This document shows, piece by piece, positions 1-8,308 of a stretch of DNA of 37,253 nucleotides; the stretch's first letter is position 1; every line of letters begins with the position of its first letter. Made by a program: the position numbers and the translations under genes. Source of the DNA: Candidatus Bathyarchaeota archaeon (GTDB lineage Archaea > Thermoproteota > Bathyarchaeia > 40CM-2-53-6 > FEN-987); NCBI GenBank assembly GCA_022865625.1, contig JALHTB010000168.1:1-37253 (forward strand). Reading direction: 5' to 3'. The notes under the pieces were generated by a model. The model ran no database searches and had not been told where the DNA came from. It worked only from the letters and a program-made list of their open reading frames with translations.

Positions 1-492
1 GGCTCCGAAGTGGCCCGGATTGCTGCGCACGGATTCGGGATGAGAGTCATCGGGTACGATGCCGTCGACGTTGCGGAGAAGGCGAGGCAGATAGGGTTTG
101 AGGTCTCCTCAGACTTGGATGCCCTGCTTGAGAAGGCAGACGTAGTATCGATTCATGTTCCCTACCTCCCGTCAACTCACCACCTAGTCAACGAATCCAG
201 AATTCGCCGAATGAAACAAGGCGCCGTACTGGTGAACACATCACGAGGCGACATCGTCGATGGAAAAGCACTTCTCGCCGCCATCAAGGAAGGAAGACTG
301 GCAGGCGTCGGGCTTGATGTCTTTCATGATGAACCCCCGAAAGAGGACTGGGAGAAAGAGCTTGCATTACTCTCGAACGGATGTTCTGTATGTACGCCTC
401 ACATCGGAGCCCAGACATTCGAGTGTCAAAGGCTTGAAAGTGTCACCATAGCACAAGAGATAATCAAACTGCAGGAAGCAGGATGGAAATGA
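1..492 (+). CDS. NAD-dependent D-2-hydroxyacid dehydrogenase (phosphoglycerate dehydrogenase-like), 3' part
   Basis: The reading frame is open from base 1, so the gene begins outside the window; the GTG at 10 is an internal valine. The visible part starts in the Rossmann glycine loop (GSEVARIAAHGFG) and holds the family signatures: NTSRGDIVDGKAL, GVGLDVFHDEPP and the catalytic histidine in CTPHIGAQT. It should oxidise or reduce a 2-hydroxyacid such as 3-phosphoglycerate or hydroxypyruvate with NAD(H). The protein ends soon after the catalytic His and has no ACT domain, so this is the short form; substrate cannot be told from the visible part. The stop overlaps the next gene by a few bases, so the two are probably co-transcribed and translationally coupled. 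Confidence 0.9.
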   Translation, partial: GSEVARIAAHGFGMRVIGYDAVDVAEKARQIGFEVSSDLDALLEKADVVSIHVPYLPSTHHLVNESRIRRMKQGAVLVNTSRGDIVDGKALLAAIKEGRLAGVGLDVFHDEPPKEDWEKELALLSNGCSVCTPHIGAQTFECQRLESVTIAQEIIKLQEAGWK

Positions 493-812
493 GCATATCG
501 ATAAACGAGTTCGCTCGACTGGACATCCGTGCGGCTAGGATTGTCAACATCGAGAACATCTCCGGCATGAATAAGATAATGAAAGCCAAGATGGACCTTG
601 GGGACCGAACAGCAGATGCGATCGTCGGCGGTGCCGAATACTACAGGCCGGAAGATCTGCAAGGGAAGGTTATTGCAGTAGTCGCCAACACGGAACCCAG
701 AACCGTGGCGGGAGTAAGATCTGAATGCATGCTTCTTGCTGCGGATCATCGTGGGAAGCCTATGTGGCTCACTCTTCCAGACGATGTACCACCCGGCACC
801 AAAATAAGGTGA
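483..812 (+). CDS. CsaA/EMAPII-type tRNA-binding domain protein
   Basis: A 109-residue stand-alone OB-fold tRNA-binding domain of the CsaA / MetRS C-terminal family. Typical elements are LDIRAARIVNIENI near the N-terminus, then GKVIAVVANTEPRTVAGVRSECM and PDDVPPGTKIR at the end. Family members bind tRNA non-specifically or act as small export chaperones (CsaA); in archaea the role is unproven. ATG codons occur at 483 and 489; the second forms an ATGA overlap with the upstream stop, and AGGAAGCAGGA just ahead could serve as ribosome binding site for either. It is coupled to the dehydrogenase gene upstream. Identification of the domain is strong, the function is not. Confidence 0.88.
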   Translation: MEMSISINEFARLDIRAARIVNIENISGMNKIMKAKMDLGDRTADAIVGGAEYYRPEDLQGKVIAVVANTEPRTVAGVRSECMLLAADHRGKPMWLTLPDDVPPGTKIR

Positions 813-850
813 GGGCCGCCGGAACGGACTCGTTGCAGAGCAACTGAACC

Positions 851-858
851 TTATATAG
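851..858 (+). promoter_or_regulatory. TATA box for the 914-1843 gene
   Basis: TTATATAG is a good archaeal TATA box. Transcription would start near 880, giving a leader of about 30 bases before the ATG at 914. Confidence 0.6.
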
Positions 859-913
859 CCACTCGGTCAATGGGTGTCGCCACATCACGAAATCACTCCA
901 TGGAGATTCCGAA

Positions 914-1843
914 ATGCAGCGCCGAACGTTACTCGCCATCTATCTACTAGCCACACTGGTGTTCTCTTGGTCTGCAACTAGCGCGTATGCTTCTTCGGTT
1001 CAGTACTCAATACAGGACGAGAAAGCGTCAGTCAACCTTGTCCTGCATTTCTTTCAAAACATGACCTCTATGCCCAGCATCAACACGCCACTTTCAGGCT
1101 TGTCAGCCGAGGATCTGGCCAGCGCATTGAATGAGGGCCTTACCGCGAAGGACCCCAGCGCGTCGATCTCCTCGGTTTCTGGAGAGATCGTCTCGGACAA
1201 GGGCTGGATCAATTCTACAATCCATTTCGAGGTGTCCGGAATATCGGTGTCGAGAGGGGATCTCCTAATCGTGAACTGTTCGTGGATCTCGTTCAATGTG
1301 TCCCGTGATCTTAGACTCGGTAACCTCAGTTACAACCGAATCGGAGCCGCGTACGTTAGGCCCACGCTGGAAACCTATGTCAAGTATATCGGGGCACCTC
1401 TCAACGCAACTGTTCCCGAGGTAATGCTACTGTCAGGAGGACAGGAGCTAGGAGCAGTGCCAGCATTGAACATGGCAGGGAACGCAACCCTCCTTGACTT
1501 CGCAAGCCTCAGTGAACCCATCGAGAAGTGGCAGAGAACCTACAACATGACCGAAGATTCGACAGCGTGGGTCAACGAAGCAGATCCCGCCGTGGATCTG
1601 AAAGTCGTCGTGACACCACAAGACGGCACACCGTCAATGTATCAAGCATCCTACAGGTACAACGCTACGATATCCATTAGCGGCCCAGCCCAGGCCGAAG
1701 GGAATACAATAGGGACGGAGGCGCAGGGCGGAAACAAGCTGCTACTTATGCTCGGGGTAATTGTGGGCAGCTTTGTCGTGGCTGTGGCGGCTAGCTGGCG
1801 ATACAGGTCGCGACGTAGGCAGTTGCCTCGGAAACGGAAGTAG
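914..1843 (+). CDS. Secreted, membrane-anchored protein of unknown function
   Basis: 309 residues. It opens with a signal peptide (residues 1-27: basic MQRR, hydrophobic core, cleavage near SAYA-SS). A long extracytoplasmic part follows with several N-glycosylation sequons, and one C-terminal membrane helix (about 275-295, LLLMLGVIVGSFVVAVAA) is followed by a strongly basic tail ending PRKRK. The protein is therefore tethered with its body outside the cell. I do not recognise a domain; the ectodomain looks beta-rich. A TATA box at 851-858 supports the ATG at 914 and its own transcript. The neighbouring DUF4382 protein is another surface protein, but on the other strand. Confidence 0.8.
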   Translation: MQRRTLLAIYLLATLVFSWSATSAYASSVQYSIQDEKASVNLVLHFFQNMTSMPSINTPLSGLSAEDLASALNEGLTAKDPSASISSVSGEIVSDKGWINSTIHFEVSGISVSRGDLLIVNCSWISFNVSRDLRLGNLSYNRIGAAYVRPTLETYVKYIGAPLNATVPEVMLLSGGQELGAVPALNMAGNATLLDFASLSEPIEKWQRTYNMTEDSTAWVNEADPAVDLKVVVTPQDGTPSMYQASYRYNATISISGPAQAEGNTIGTEAQGGNKLLLMLGVIVGSFVVAVAASWRYRSRRRQLPRKRK

Positions 1844-1851
1844 TCGTACTT

Positions 1852-2403
1852 TCAAACTATACGGTCTCGGACCATACGAGCAAGCAGGTCTTCACTGAAG
1901 AGGCTTGGGAAGTGCTTTCGCAGAAGCCCTTTGTATAATGTTGCCTCATCTTCGCTCATGTACTGGAACATATAGGGCCCTAGGTACGGGGATGGCTCGC
2001 CTTCTCTTGTGATGAACTCGACGTGCATGAGCGGGTCGCCGCGTTTGATCGTGATAGGTTGGCGATCATTGCTCAGGTTAACAAGTTCTAGGGCCAGCCT
2101 TCCCACGAATCCACTGTGAACCTTGGCCGCGTTCAGGAACGACAGACCCATTCTGCCGTACTTGCTCTTGGCGGTTAGGTGAGCAACGTAGTTCGGAGGA
2201 GTAAAGACGACCTCATGAGAGATCAAATTCTTGTGTTCAAGGTAGTGTAGAGTAGTTTCGTCTCTTACTGTGAGAACGTAACCGTCCCCGTCGAGCAGGT
2301 TGAAGTCGAAAGGATAAATGCACTTCAGCGAGTTGACAAGTTCAACGATTCTGTCCTTTCCGAGTATACCCACATCAGCCACTCTCCGCTCGCGCCAATT
2401 CAC
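1852..2403 (-). CDS. dCTP deaminase / dUTPase-fold protein
   Basis: 183 residues with the trimeric dUTPase fold pattern: AKSKYGRMGLSFLNAAKVHSGFVG, then LALELVN, then ITIKRGDPLMHVEF. In dCTP deaminase and dUTPase these correspond to the phosphate-binding Ser/Arg motif, the D-P-G-F-x-G segment, the Glu-bearing strand and the strand after it. Several usual residues are changed: the S-S/R pair reads KSK, and the DPGF motif reads HSGF. It may still hydrolyse or deaminate a pyrimidine dNTP, or bind a different nucleotide. Start is GTG at 2403; two ATG codons just upstream are out of frame. It lies 32 bases after the DUF4382 gene and could share its transcript. Confidence 0.7.
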   Translation of the reverse strand: MNWRERRVADVGILGKDRIVELVNSLKCIYPFDFNLLDGDGYVLTVRDETTLHYLEHKNLISHEVVFTPPNYVAHLTAKSKYGRMGLSFLNAAKVHSGFVGRLALELVNLSNDRQPITIKRGDPLMHVEFITREGEPSPYLGPYMFQYMSEDEATLYKGLLRKHFPSLFSEDLLARMVRDRIV

Positions 2404-2435
2404 GCATCATACCCGCTTCAGCTCTTGCCGCCCAG

Positions 2436-2942
2436 TCATGGTGTCGGATTCACAGCCGATGTGAAAGTAAGTTCCAGGTTCATGACTCCAGAGGAATCCT
2501 GCACATTTGAGGCAACTTTCAGAGTGACTGTGGTCTGTGCTCCAAATCCAATGAAGAATGAAGCTGGAACGGTGAATACGGTGGACACGAGCCGAACTTC
2601 CTTCGAAGTGTTGTTCACAATGGCTGTAGCGTTGGTGACTCGCAGTCTTATTGTGTCATATTGTCCAAGTGATAGAGAACCTAATGCAATCGTCTGAGTT
2701 GAGTCGACCATTGTCAGATCTACCTGGGTTGACTCATTGGTTACCTGAGACCAGCCTGATGGTGCGTTGGTGTCTGCTCTGTGCGCACTGATCTCGGTAA
2801 TCGTAACATACAGATGTTCCACAGGAAGACCCGAAGATGGCGACAATGATACTCTCACGCTGCCTGCCGCGAGTGGAGGAAAGACTAAGAGGAATGCGAT
2901 CAGCAGAAGCACAGCCACGGCGACGACTTGTTTTGCCCGCAT
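2436..2942 (-). CDS. DUF4382-like secreted protein
   Basis: 168 residues. A signal peptide (about 1-27, MRAKQVVAV then a long hydrophobic stretch) precedes one beta-sandwich domain. LYVTITEISAHRAD...GWSQV, VDLTMVDSTQTIALGSLSLGQYDTIRLRV matches the DUF4382 pattern, in which a short helper sheet precedes a conserved G-x-Y-x-x-I-R-L strand. DUF4382 proteins are extracytoplasmic and of unknown function. No C-terminal anchor is visible, so it may be released or lipid-bound. A TATA box at 2982-2989 on the minus strand fits the ATG at 2942 with a leader of about 15-20 bases. Confidence 0.75.
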   Translation of the reverse strand: MRAKQVVAVAVLLLIAFLLVFPPLAAGSVRVSLSPSSGLPVEHLYVTITEISAHRADTNAPSGWSQVTNESTQVDLTMVDSTQTIALGSLSLGQYDTIRLRVTNATAIVNNTSKEVRLVSTVFTVPASFFIGFGAQTTVTLKVASNVQDSSGVMNLELTFTSAVNPTP

Positions 2943-2981
2943 TGAAGTTCAGCTTCAGGCGTCCCTATCACATGTGAACTG

Positions 2982-2989
2982 CATATAAT
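2982..2989 (-). promoter_or_regulatory. TATA box for the DUF4382-like gene
   Basis: The minus strand reads GATTATATGC about 40 bases upstream of the ATG at 2942, with the spacing expected for TBP/TFB-dependent initiation. Confidence 0.55.
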
Positions 2990-3012
2990 CGTTTCAAGTT
3001 CTTTGCCGTTGT

Positions 3013-3948
3013 TCAGCCTGATGCGGGCTGGGTCTGGACTATTGGTTCGCCACAGAGCTGAGCTATTCTGTTCCAGTTACTCTCGACTTGCTTCTTGAGT
3101 TCCTCAAGGTTTCTCGCAAACTCTGGGGCGAAAAGATGCCTGAATCTCCCTTGGGGTTTTAGGAACTCCTCGAGAGGCACTGGCTTGGGGACTTTCATGC
3201 TGAGCTTGTACTTCCCATTTTCAACCTCATACAGAGGGAAGTATCTTGTCTGAACCGCGAGCTTGGCGAGCTTGATGGTTTCGCTTGTGTCGAATCTCCA
3301 GCCAAGCGGACATGGCGCCAGCACGTGTAAGACGGCCGGCCCCTTGACAGCTGTGGCTCGTCGAACCTTGCCAATGTAATCATTCCAGAAGGCGACAGAA
3401 GCCGTCGCTGCGTACTCTATTCCGTGCGCGGCGCAGATGCCGATCAGGTCTTTCTTCGGATTCAGCTTGCCGGGGATCTTCGAACCTGCAGGGGTTGTCG
3501 TCGTCGCCGCTCCATAAGGAGTAGCTCCGGACCTCTGTATTCCTGTATTCATGTACGCCTCGTTATCATAGCAGATGTACGTGAAATCATGCTTCCTTTC
3601 CAGAGCACCGGATAGTGCTTGGATTCCGATGTCAAAGGTTCCTCCGTCTCCGCCGAAAGCTATCACGTCGACTGCATCAGCTCTTCCCTGTGCCTGTAGG
3701 GAAGCCTCAATTCCTGATGCTACTGCTGCGGTATTCTCGAAGAGTGTGTGGACCCAAGGCACCTTCCATGCCGTGTCAGGGTAGATTGTGCTGGCAACCT
3801 CAAGGCATCCGGTGGCGTTCACAATAATGGCCGGCCTTTCTAGGGCTTTCATGGTGATGCGTGCTGTCGCTGCAGGGCCACATCCTGTACACATCCTGTG
3901 ACCAGGCCCGAACAGCTCTCTCGTCGGAAGCTCTTTCAGCGCAACCAT
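3013..3948 (-). CDS. porB: Pyruvate:ferredoxin oxidoreductase, beta subunit
   Basis: 311 residues. The thiamine-diphosphate-binding half of PFOR: GHRMCTGCG (C20, C23) and ATGCLE (C48) are cluster ligands, with a further Cys in HVLAPCPLGW. The TPP/Mg motif is GDGGTFDIGIQALSGAL followed by YDNEAYMNTGIQRSG. It decarboxylates pyruvate to acetyl-CoA with transfer of two electrons to ferredoxin, or runs in reverse. The ATG overlaps the porA stop by one base (TAATG), so it is the last gene of porGDAB and translationally coupled. Pyruvate is the likeliest substrate from overall resemblance; a related 2-oxoacid cannot be excluded. Confidence 0.96.
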   Translation of the reverse strand: MVALKELPTRELFGPGHRMCTGCGPAATARITMKALERPAIIVNATGCLEVASTIYPDTAWKVPWVHTLFENTAAVASGIEASLQAQGRADAVDVIAFGGDGGTFDIGIQALSGALERKHDFTYICYDNEAYMNTGIQRSGATPYGAATTTTPAGSKIPGKLNPKKDLIGICAAHGIEYAATASVAFWNDYIGKVRRATAVKGPAVLHVLAPCPLGWRFDTSETIKLAKLAVQTRYFPLYEVENGKYKLSMKVPKPVPLEEFLKPQGRFRHLFAPEFARNLEELKKQVESNWNRIAQLCGEPIVQTQPASG

Positions 3949-5141
3949 TACTGCCTCACCCCCAGATAGGATACTGATGTATCAACAGGCGTCCCGTCCG
4001 CGCATCGGAGCGCCTTTTCGAACACCTGTTCAATGTCAGTAGGTTTCACGTCTCTGCCACCTAGGCCGCAGACGACGTTGAGTATTCTCGTCTGAATCTG
4101 GGTCTGAACTTTGGTTGAAGCGATGTCACTGCAGAGGGCACCGTAAGGTGCTCCAAATGACACAGCTCGATCGATCACACCTGTGCATTTCACTTTGGAC
4201 AGAAGCTCTGCTATTGTTCTTGTGGGAAAAGGCCTGTACTGCCAGATCTTTAGTACGCCGACTCGTTTCCCTTGCTGGCGCAGCCTTGTCGCAACGGTCC
4301 GGGCTGTACCGGCGATGCTGCCCATGCAGATTACTACTGCTTCCGCGTCCTCGACATTGAAGCAGGAAACATCTGAGTACTGTCTGCCTGAGACCTTCTT
4401 GAACTCATCAGCAACGGCTGCGATCACAGGCGGTGTCTTGTCCATTGCATCGACCTGTTGACGTTTGAACTCCGAATAGTAGTCCGGGAGTGTGAGTGCA
4501 CCGAAAGTCATCGGGTTGTCTGGGTCGAGTCTGTACTTAGGTTGCCTCTTGCCCACTAGCTTGCTGACCTCGCCGTCCTCAAGAATCGCGACCCCTTCCA
4601 TCGCATGTGAGATCGTGAATCCGTCCAAGTTCACAGTTACCGGGAGTGAGACGTTGTGATCCTCTGCGATCCTGAAGGCTTGAAGTGTCCAGTCGTATGC
4701 TTCTTGCGCGTTCTCAGCGTAGATCTGGATCCAGCCGCAATCCCGCGAGCCCATCATGTCAGAGTGATCGTTGTGAATGTTGATTGGGGCAGAGAGAGCC
4801 CTGTTCGCAACAGCCATCACAATAGGAGTGCGTAGGCCTGAGGCGAGATAGAGCACCTCATGCATCAACGCCAAACCCTGACTTGATGTGGCGGTGAAGA
4901 CTCGTGACCCTGCTAGGCTCGACCCCACACAGGCCGACAGCGCCGAGTGCTCAGACTCTACACAGACGAACTGAGTGTCGACCTCTCCATCTGCTACGTA
5001 GTCGCTGAATCTCTCTACCATGATTGTCTGCGGAGTGATCGGATAGGCTGCGACAACGTCAACTTTCGCTTGCTTGGCTGCGAAAGCAACAGCCTCATCA
5101 CCATTCATCCCAACGATCTTCTGCGAAACCACTTTCGCCAT
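3948..5141 (-). CDS. porA: Pyruvate:ferredoxin oxidoreductase, alpha subunit
   Basis: 397 residues, full length for the four-subunit archaeal enzyme. The N-terminal region AVAFAAKQAKVDVVAAYPITPQT carries the Y-P-I-T-P motif typical of PFOR alpha; FVCVESEHSALSAC and TSSQGLALMHEVLYLASG are further family blocks. The C-terminal part with VGVLKIWQYRPFP is the transketolase C-like domain II. It forms the pyruvate-binding face together with PorB. Only one base separates the porD stop from this ATG, indicating a tight operon. Confidence 0.96.
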   Translation of the reverse strand: MAKVVSQKIVGMNGDEAVAFAAKQAKVDVVAAYPITPQTIMVERFSDYVADGEVDTQFVCVESEHSALSACVGSSLAGSRVFTATSSQGLALMHEVLYLASGLRTPIVMAVANRALSAPINIHNDHSDMMGSRDCGWIQIYAENAQEAYDWTLQAFRIAEDHNVSLPVTVNLDGFTISHAMEGVAILEDGEVSKLVGKRQPKYRLDPDNPMTFGALTLPDYYSEFKRQQVDAMDKTPPVIAAVADEFKKVSGRQYSDVSCFNVEDAEAVVICMGSIAGTARTVATRLRQQGKRVGVLKIWQYRPFPTRTIAELLSKVKCTGVIDRAVSFGAPYGALCSDIASTKVQTQIQTRILNVVCGLGGRDVKPTDIEQVFEKALRCADGTPVDTSVSYLGVRQ

Positions 5142-5142
5142 T

Positions 5143-5430
5143 CTAGGTCTCCTCCGTCATCGAGACTGCCTTCGTCGGACATTCTGTCGCACAGATACCG
5201 CATCCTTTGCAGTAGTCATAGCTGAACTCGATCGTTTTCGCACCTCGCATGATGGCCGGCTCAGGGCAGTAGATCCAGCAGAGGAGGCAGTTCGTGCACT
5301 TCTTCGCGTCCAAAACGGGACGCTTGAGCCGCCAAGTTCCAGTCTTGTTCTGTTCCGCAGAACCGGGGGTTAGGAGCACCGCGCCGATCGGAAGCGAAGT
5401 CCATCCAGGTTTGCTTTCTTCTGCACTCAT
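5143..5430 (-). CDS. porD: Pyruvate:ferredoxin oxidoreductase, delta (2x[4Fe-4S] ferredoxin) subunit
   Basis: 95 residues. Two complete C-x2-C-x2-C-x3-C-P motifs are present: C45/C48/C51/C55 (CTNCLLCWIYCP) and C74/C77/C80/C84 (CKGCGICATECP), so it binds two [4Fe-4S] clusters and relays electrons from the PorB cluster to external ferredoxin. The N-terminal 35-residue extension before the ferredoxin core is usual for PorD. It lies three bases after porG and one base before porA. Confidence 0.95.
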   Translation of the reverse strand: MSAEESKPGWTSLPIGAVLLTPGSAEQNKTGTWRLKRPVLDAKKCTNCLLCWIYCPEPAIMRGAKTIEFSYDYCKGCGICATECPTKAVSMTEET

Positions 5431-5433
5431 GTC

Positions 5434-5982
5434 CTATTTCACCATGTCATAAACTCGCCGCACTAGTTCGATGTTTTTCTCTCCAAGGCTTCCCGGAAAA
5501 CGCTCCTTGATTGAGGCCTCTATTGAACGGAGAGAAGCGAGCGGTGCGACCCTTGTTAGAGCTCCGAGCATCGCAGTGTTGACGATTGGCCGACCGGTTA
5601 TTTCCATCGCCAGATGGGTCGCGTCTATGGTGCGAACTTGGTCTTCATCCAAAGAAAGTTTCGTCGCAATCTCTGCCGAGCGTTTTGGAGAGTTCAAGAC
5701 GACCTTTCCTTTCTCCAAGAGCCCTCTGGTCACGTTGACCATGCTGAGGAGCGACGAATCCAGCACAGCGACGAATCCGGGGTTGTAGATCTGACTTCTA
5801 GTCTCTATGATGTCGTCACTGATTCTTGTGAATCCGGATATTGGGGCACCGAGTCGCTCAGGTCCAAACTCAGGAAATGCTTGTACGTGTTTTCCCTCAA
5901 GAAGGGCGGCCTGAGCAAGCAGTCTACTGGACGTGATGACCCCTTGCCCGGCACGCCCATGCCACCTTACCTCGTGAAGCAA
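5434..5982 (-). CDS. porG: Pyruvate:ferredoxin oxidoreductase, gamma subunit
   Basis: 182 residues matching the PFOR gamma domain: EVRWHGRAGQGVITSSRLLAQAALLEGKHVQAFPEFGPERLGAP is the diagnostic start of this subunit. It contributes to the CoA-binding region of the complex. It is the first gene of porGDAB. The start codon is TTG at 5982; an in-frame stop lies two codons upstream and no ATG or GTG is available before the conserved EVRWHGRAGQG, so TTG is effectively forced. A G-rich stretch about ten bases before it could act as the ribosome binding site. A strong TATA box lies at 6049-6056. Confidence 0.94.
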   Translation of the reverse strand: MLHEVRWHGRAGQGVITSSRLLAQAALLEGKHVQAFPEFGPERLGAPISGFTRISDDIIETRSQIYNPGFVAVLDSSLLSMVNVTRGLLEKGKVVLNSPKRSAEIATKLSLDEDQVRTIDATHLAMEITGRPIVNTAMLGALTRVAPLASLRSIEASIKERFPGSLGEKNIELVRRVYDMVK

Positions 5983-6048
5983 ATACTAGTCCCCTGAAAT
6001 CCGAGCCGTCTACATAGAAGGCTCCATATTAAGAACGCTCAACTTTTT

Positions 6049-6056
6049 CTATATAG
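6049..6056 (-). promoter_or_regulatory. TATA box of the porGDAB operon
   Basis: CTATATAG, read on the minus strand, lies about 70 bases upstream of the porG start with no competing promoter; the leader would be about 40 bases. Confidence 0.6.
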
Positions 6057-6164
6057 CGCGGGAAGCTTCGAAAAGAAGCCATTGTAGCGCTACTCTGGGC
6101 GCATGTGCTCCCTGACCGTTGCAGGCTTTTGTTGATGACGCAGAGAATCTAGCATCATTGTAAC

Positions 6165-6701
6165 TCATTGTCGTCTTGTGAATTCCCACTCGCACCAAGT
6201 CTCATTGGAGTGCGGACCCGGAGGGCACACCTTGCACGTGACTTCAACATTCGGATTCAGTTCTTTCACGAATGCCTTTAGATACCCCTCACGAACAGGT
6301 CTGCAAGGGAATTCCGTCAAGCCCTTCTTGAGTCTCGTCAACTGTGTGCCGCAACTCACCACCCTGAGCAGAGCCCGGTCCTTCTGTGCTACTACCTTCT
6401 TGTGTTGTTGGTCCATTGCCCAGCTGGTGAGCCTCAGCGCCCGGATGATCCATGGAACCGACCATTCTTTCACCTGGAGGATATCCTTGAGCTGACGAGC
6501 TTCGAGAGTTCCCATGATCCTCCAACATTCCTCATCAATCTTGGAAGCCGCTTGAGTGCCAAACTCCTTCTCGATGCCTAAGAAATAGAGGCCGTCGACG
6601 CGCCAGATGTTCCGAATCTGGAAGTACATGAGGTCGAGAAGCTTCTTTTTCGGCAGTCTGGAAAGGAAGACTCGGTCTATTGCTTGACTCGTTGGAACCA
6701 T
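6165..6701 (-). CDS. DUF6125-like protein
   Basis: 178 residues, soluble. The block YFQIRNIWRVDGLYFLGIEKEFGTQAASKIDEECWRIMGTLEARQLK resembles the DUF6125 family, found in archaea and anaerobic bacteria and sometimes called cytosolic protein. The C-terminal part has several cysteines (VSCG, FPCRPVREGYLKAF, VTCKVCPPG, WCEW), a pattern shared with L-2-amino-thiazoline-4-carboxylate hydrolase-like proteins. The pattern suggests a metal or cluster site, but no activity can be assigned. It stands alone on the minus strand, with 180 bases between its stop and the por promoter. Confidence 0.65.
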   Translation of the reverse strand: MVPTSQAIDRVFLSRLPKKKLLDLMYFQIRNIWRVDGLYFLGIEKEFGTQAASKIDEECWRIMGTLEARQLKDILQVKEWSVPWIIRALRLTSWAMDQQHKKVVAQKDRALLRVVSCGTQLTRLKKGLTEFPCRPVREGYLKAFVKELNPNVEVTCKVCPPGPHSNETWCEWEFTRRQ

Positions 6702-6826
6702 CTCCGTCCGAACGAAGCGCTAGGGTCTCGCATAGGCCTCGCGATTCAAGAACCTTGCCGTGATTGCCACAGTATCATACAGAATCGAGATATGCCCGGT
6801 CGGGACATGACTTGGCCTGACAAGGG

Positions 6827-7534
6827 TTGCCGTACTCCTTCGTGCTAGTAGTGGCAGTATCTGCGTTGTTGGCGGCGATTTCTGACCTTGGCGGAGCGAT
6901 GCTCTTTCTCAAGTCGAGATTTCGATCCATCCAAACCCGGTATGCTGTGGGGTTTGCTTCGGGGATTCTGGTATCGGCTGCGTTCCTAGAACTGATCCCG
7001 GAGGCCGATGTCTCAACAAATGCACTAGTCATTGTCCTGGGCTTTTTCGCTTTCTACTTGGTCGAGAAGGTGATAATGCTCCACTCTTGCGGCGAAGCGG
7101 AGTGCGAAACTCACACCGTGGACTGGATAGCCATCGTTGGAATGGCTTCGGACAACATCGTTGACGGAATAGGTATCGCGGTCGGTTACGCGACAAATCC
7201 GTCTCTTGGTTTTGTAATCACTCTGGCGGTAATCGCTCACGAAATCCCCCAAGGCTTCACGACAGCAGCACTCGCAACCAGATCGGGATTTCGCTTTTGG
7301 CGAATCATCCTTTTTCTCTTGATCGCTGGCGCCATGTATCCGATCGGATCTGCTCTAGCAGCCTTCATACCGGCTAACCTCTACACGATGGCAATAGCCT
7401 TCGTTGCTGGCGACTTCATCTACATAGGCGCGGGAGACCTTCTAGGAGAAGCACACAAGAAGTTCAACGCGAGAGTCGTCATCTCTGTCGTTCTAGGGGG
7501 CCTGATCGCGGTCGCTCTGAGCTTCCTTGGCTAA
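6827..7534 (+). CDS. ZIP-family metal transporter
   Basis: 235 residues, seven to eight membrane helices. The two metal-site helices are visible: MASDNIVDGIGIAVGYA (helix 4) and VIAHEIPQGFTTAAL (helix 5). The second is the classic H-E-I-P-E-G with Q for E; the first has S-D-N in place of the usual H-N. A short loop HSCGEAECETH between helices 3 and 4 is rich in possible metal ligands, where ZIP proteins often carry a His-rich loop. Likely imports Zn2+, Fe2+ or another divalent metal. Start is TTG at 6827, just after an in-frame stop; GTG at 6842 or 6851 would also keep the first helix. Confidence 0.88.
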   Translation: MPYSFVLVVAVSALLAAISDLGGAMLFLKSRFRSIQTRYAVGFASGILVSAAFLELIPEADVSTNALVIVLGFFAFYLVEKVIMLHSCGEAECETHTVDWIAIVGMASDNIVDGIGIAVGYATNPSLGFVITLAVIAHEIPQGFTTAALATRSGFRFWRIILFLLIAGAMYPIGSALAAFIPANLYTMAIAFVAGDFIYIGAGDLLGEAHKKFNARVVISVVLGGLIAVALSFLG

Positions 7535-7549
7535 GATAACTCCCCTACG

Positions 7550-8242
7550 TTGGCCAACAATGGGAAAACAGCCAATTCCGGCCAAACATCCGAACGTCCC
7601 GAAAAGGTTATCGTGAGTGGAACCTGTGAGGAATGCTTGGTCAAGGCAAAGAGAATGATGACGTTGAAAGAGAAGACAATCACCTATTATGAAACTCCGG
7701 GCGAGGCTGATACAGAAGCCACGTTCCTCTGCGCGAAAGAGGGAGCGGAATCACTAGGGATCCGCGACGTTGTTGTAGCTTCAACAACTGGTCGGACAGG
7801 TGTGAGGGCTTGCCAGATCTTCAAAGGATTCAGGCTGATCGTGGTCCGTCACCACGCCGGCTTTCAGACCCCTGGGTCTCAGGAGATGACGCCTGAGAAC
7901 GAGAAGGCTATTCGCGCATCAGGCGCCCAGATTGTGACAGCCGGGCATGCGTTCTCAGGCGTCGAGCGAGCAATCAGAACCAAGCGTGACACCATAGGCC
8001 CCTTGGAACTGATAGCGGACACTCTGAGACTGTTCGGCGAGGGTACAAAGGTCTGCTTGGAGATCACCATCATGGCGGCAGACGCCGGAGAGATTCCTGT
8101 GGACCGGCCGATTGTCGCCATCGCTGGAACCGGCAAAGGAGCGGACACAGCGCTAGTCGTTCGGCCTGCTCACTCGAACAATTTCTTCGAACTATACGTC
8201 AGCGAGATAATCGCAAAACCCTCTGAACCGGCGAAAGCATAA
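7550..8242 (+). CDS. Pyruvate kinase C-terminal (alpha/beta) domain protein
   Basis: 230 residues. From about residue 45 it follows the stand-alone archaeal family related to the pyruvate kinase C-terminal domain: YYETPGEADTEATFLCAKEGAESLGIRDVVVASTTGRTGVRA, later GHAFSGVERAIR, CLEITIMAADAGEIP and VAIAGTGKGADTALVVRPAHSNNFFELYVSEI. It lacks the catalytic barrel of pyruvate kinase, so it is not a kinase; a regulatory or small-ligand-binding role is likely. An N-terminal extension with CEECLVKAKRMM precedes the domain and is unusual. Start is TTG at 7550, 15 bases after the ZIP gene, so they are probably co-transcribed. A later ATG at residue 36 would drop the extension and its two cysteines. Confidence 0.8.
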   Translation: MANNGKTANSGQTSERPEKVIVSGTCEECLVKAKRMMTLKEKTITYYETPGEADTEATFLCAKEGAESLGIRDVVVASTTGRTGVRACQIFKGFRLIVVRHHAGFQTPGSQEMTPENEKAIRASGAQIVTAGHAFSGVERAIRTKRDTIGPLELIADTLRLFGEGTKVCLEITIMAADAGEIPVDRPIVAIAGTGKGADTALVVRPAHSNNFFELYVSEIIAKPSEPAKA

Positions 8243-8308
8243 GGACACAGTCGACCCCTAGAATAGTGCTTAAGATGTCGATCATCGGTTAGTGATCTAG
8301 GCGTCGAG

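Noticed and set aside
2425..2697. 90-codon plus-strand frame
   Set aside because: Antisense to the DUF4382-like gene, Thr/Val-rich shadow.
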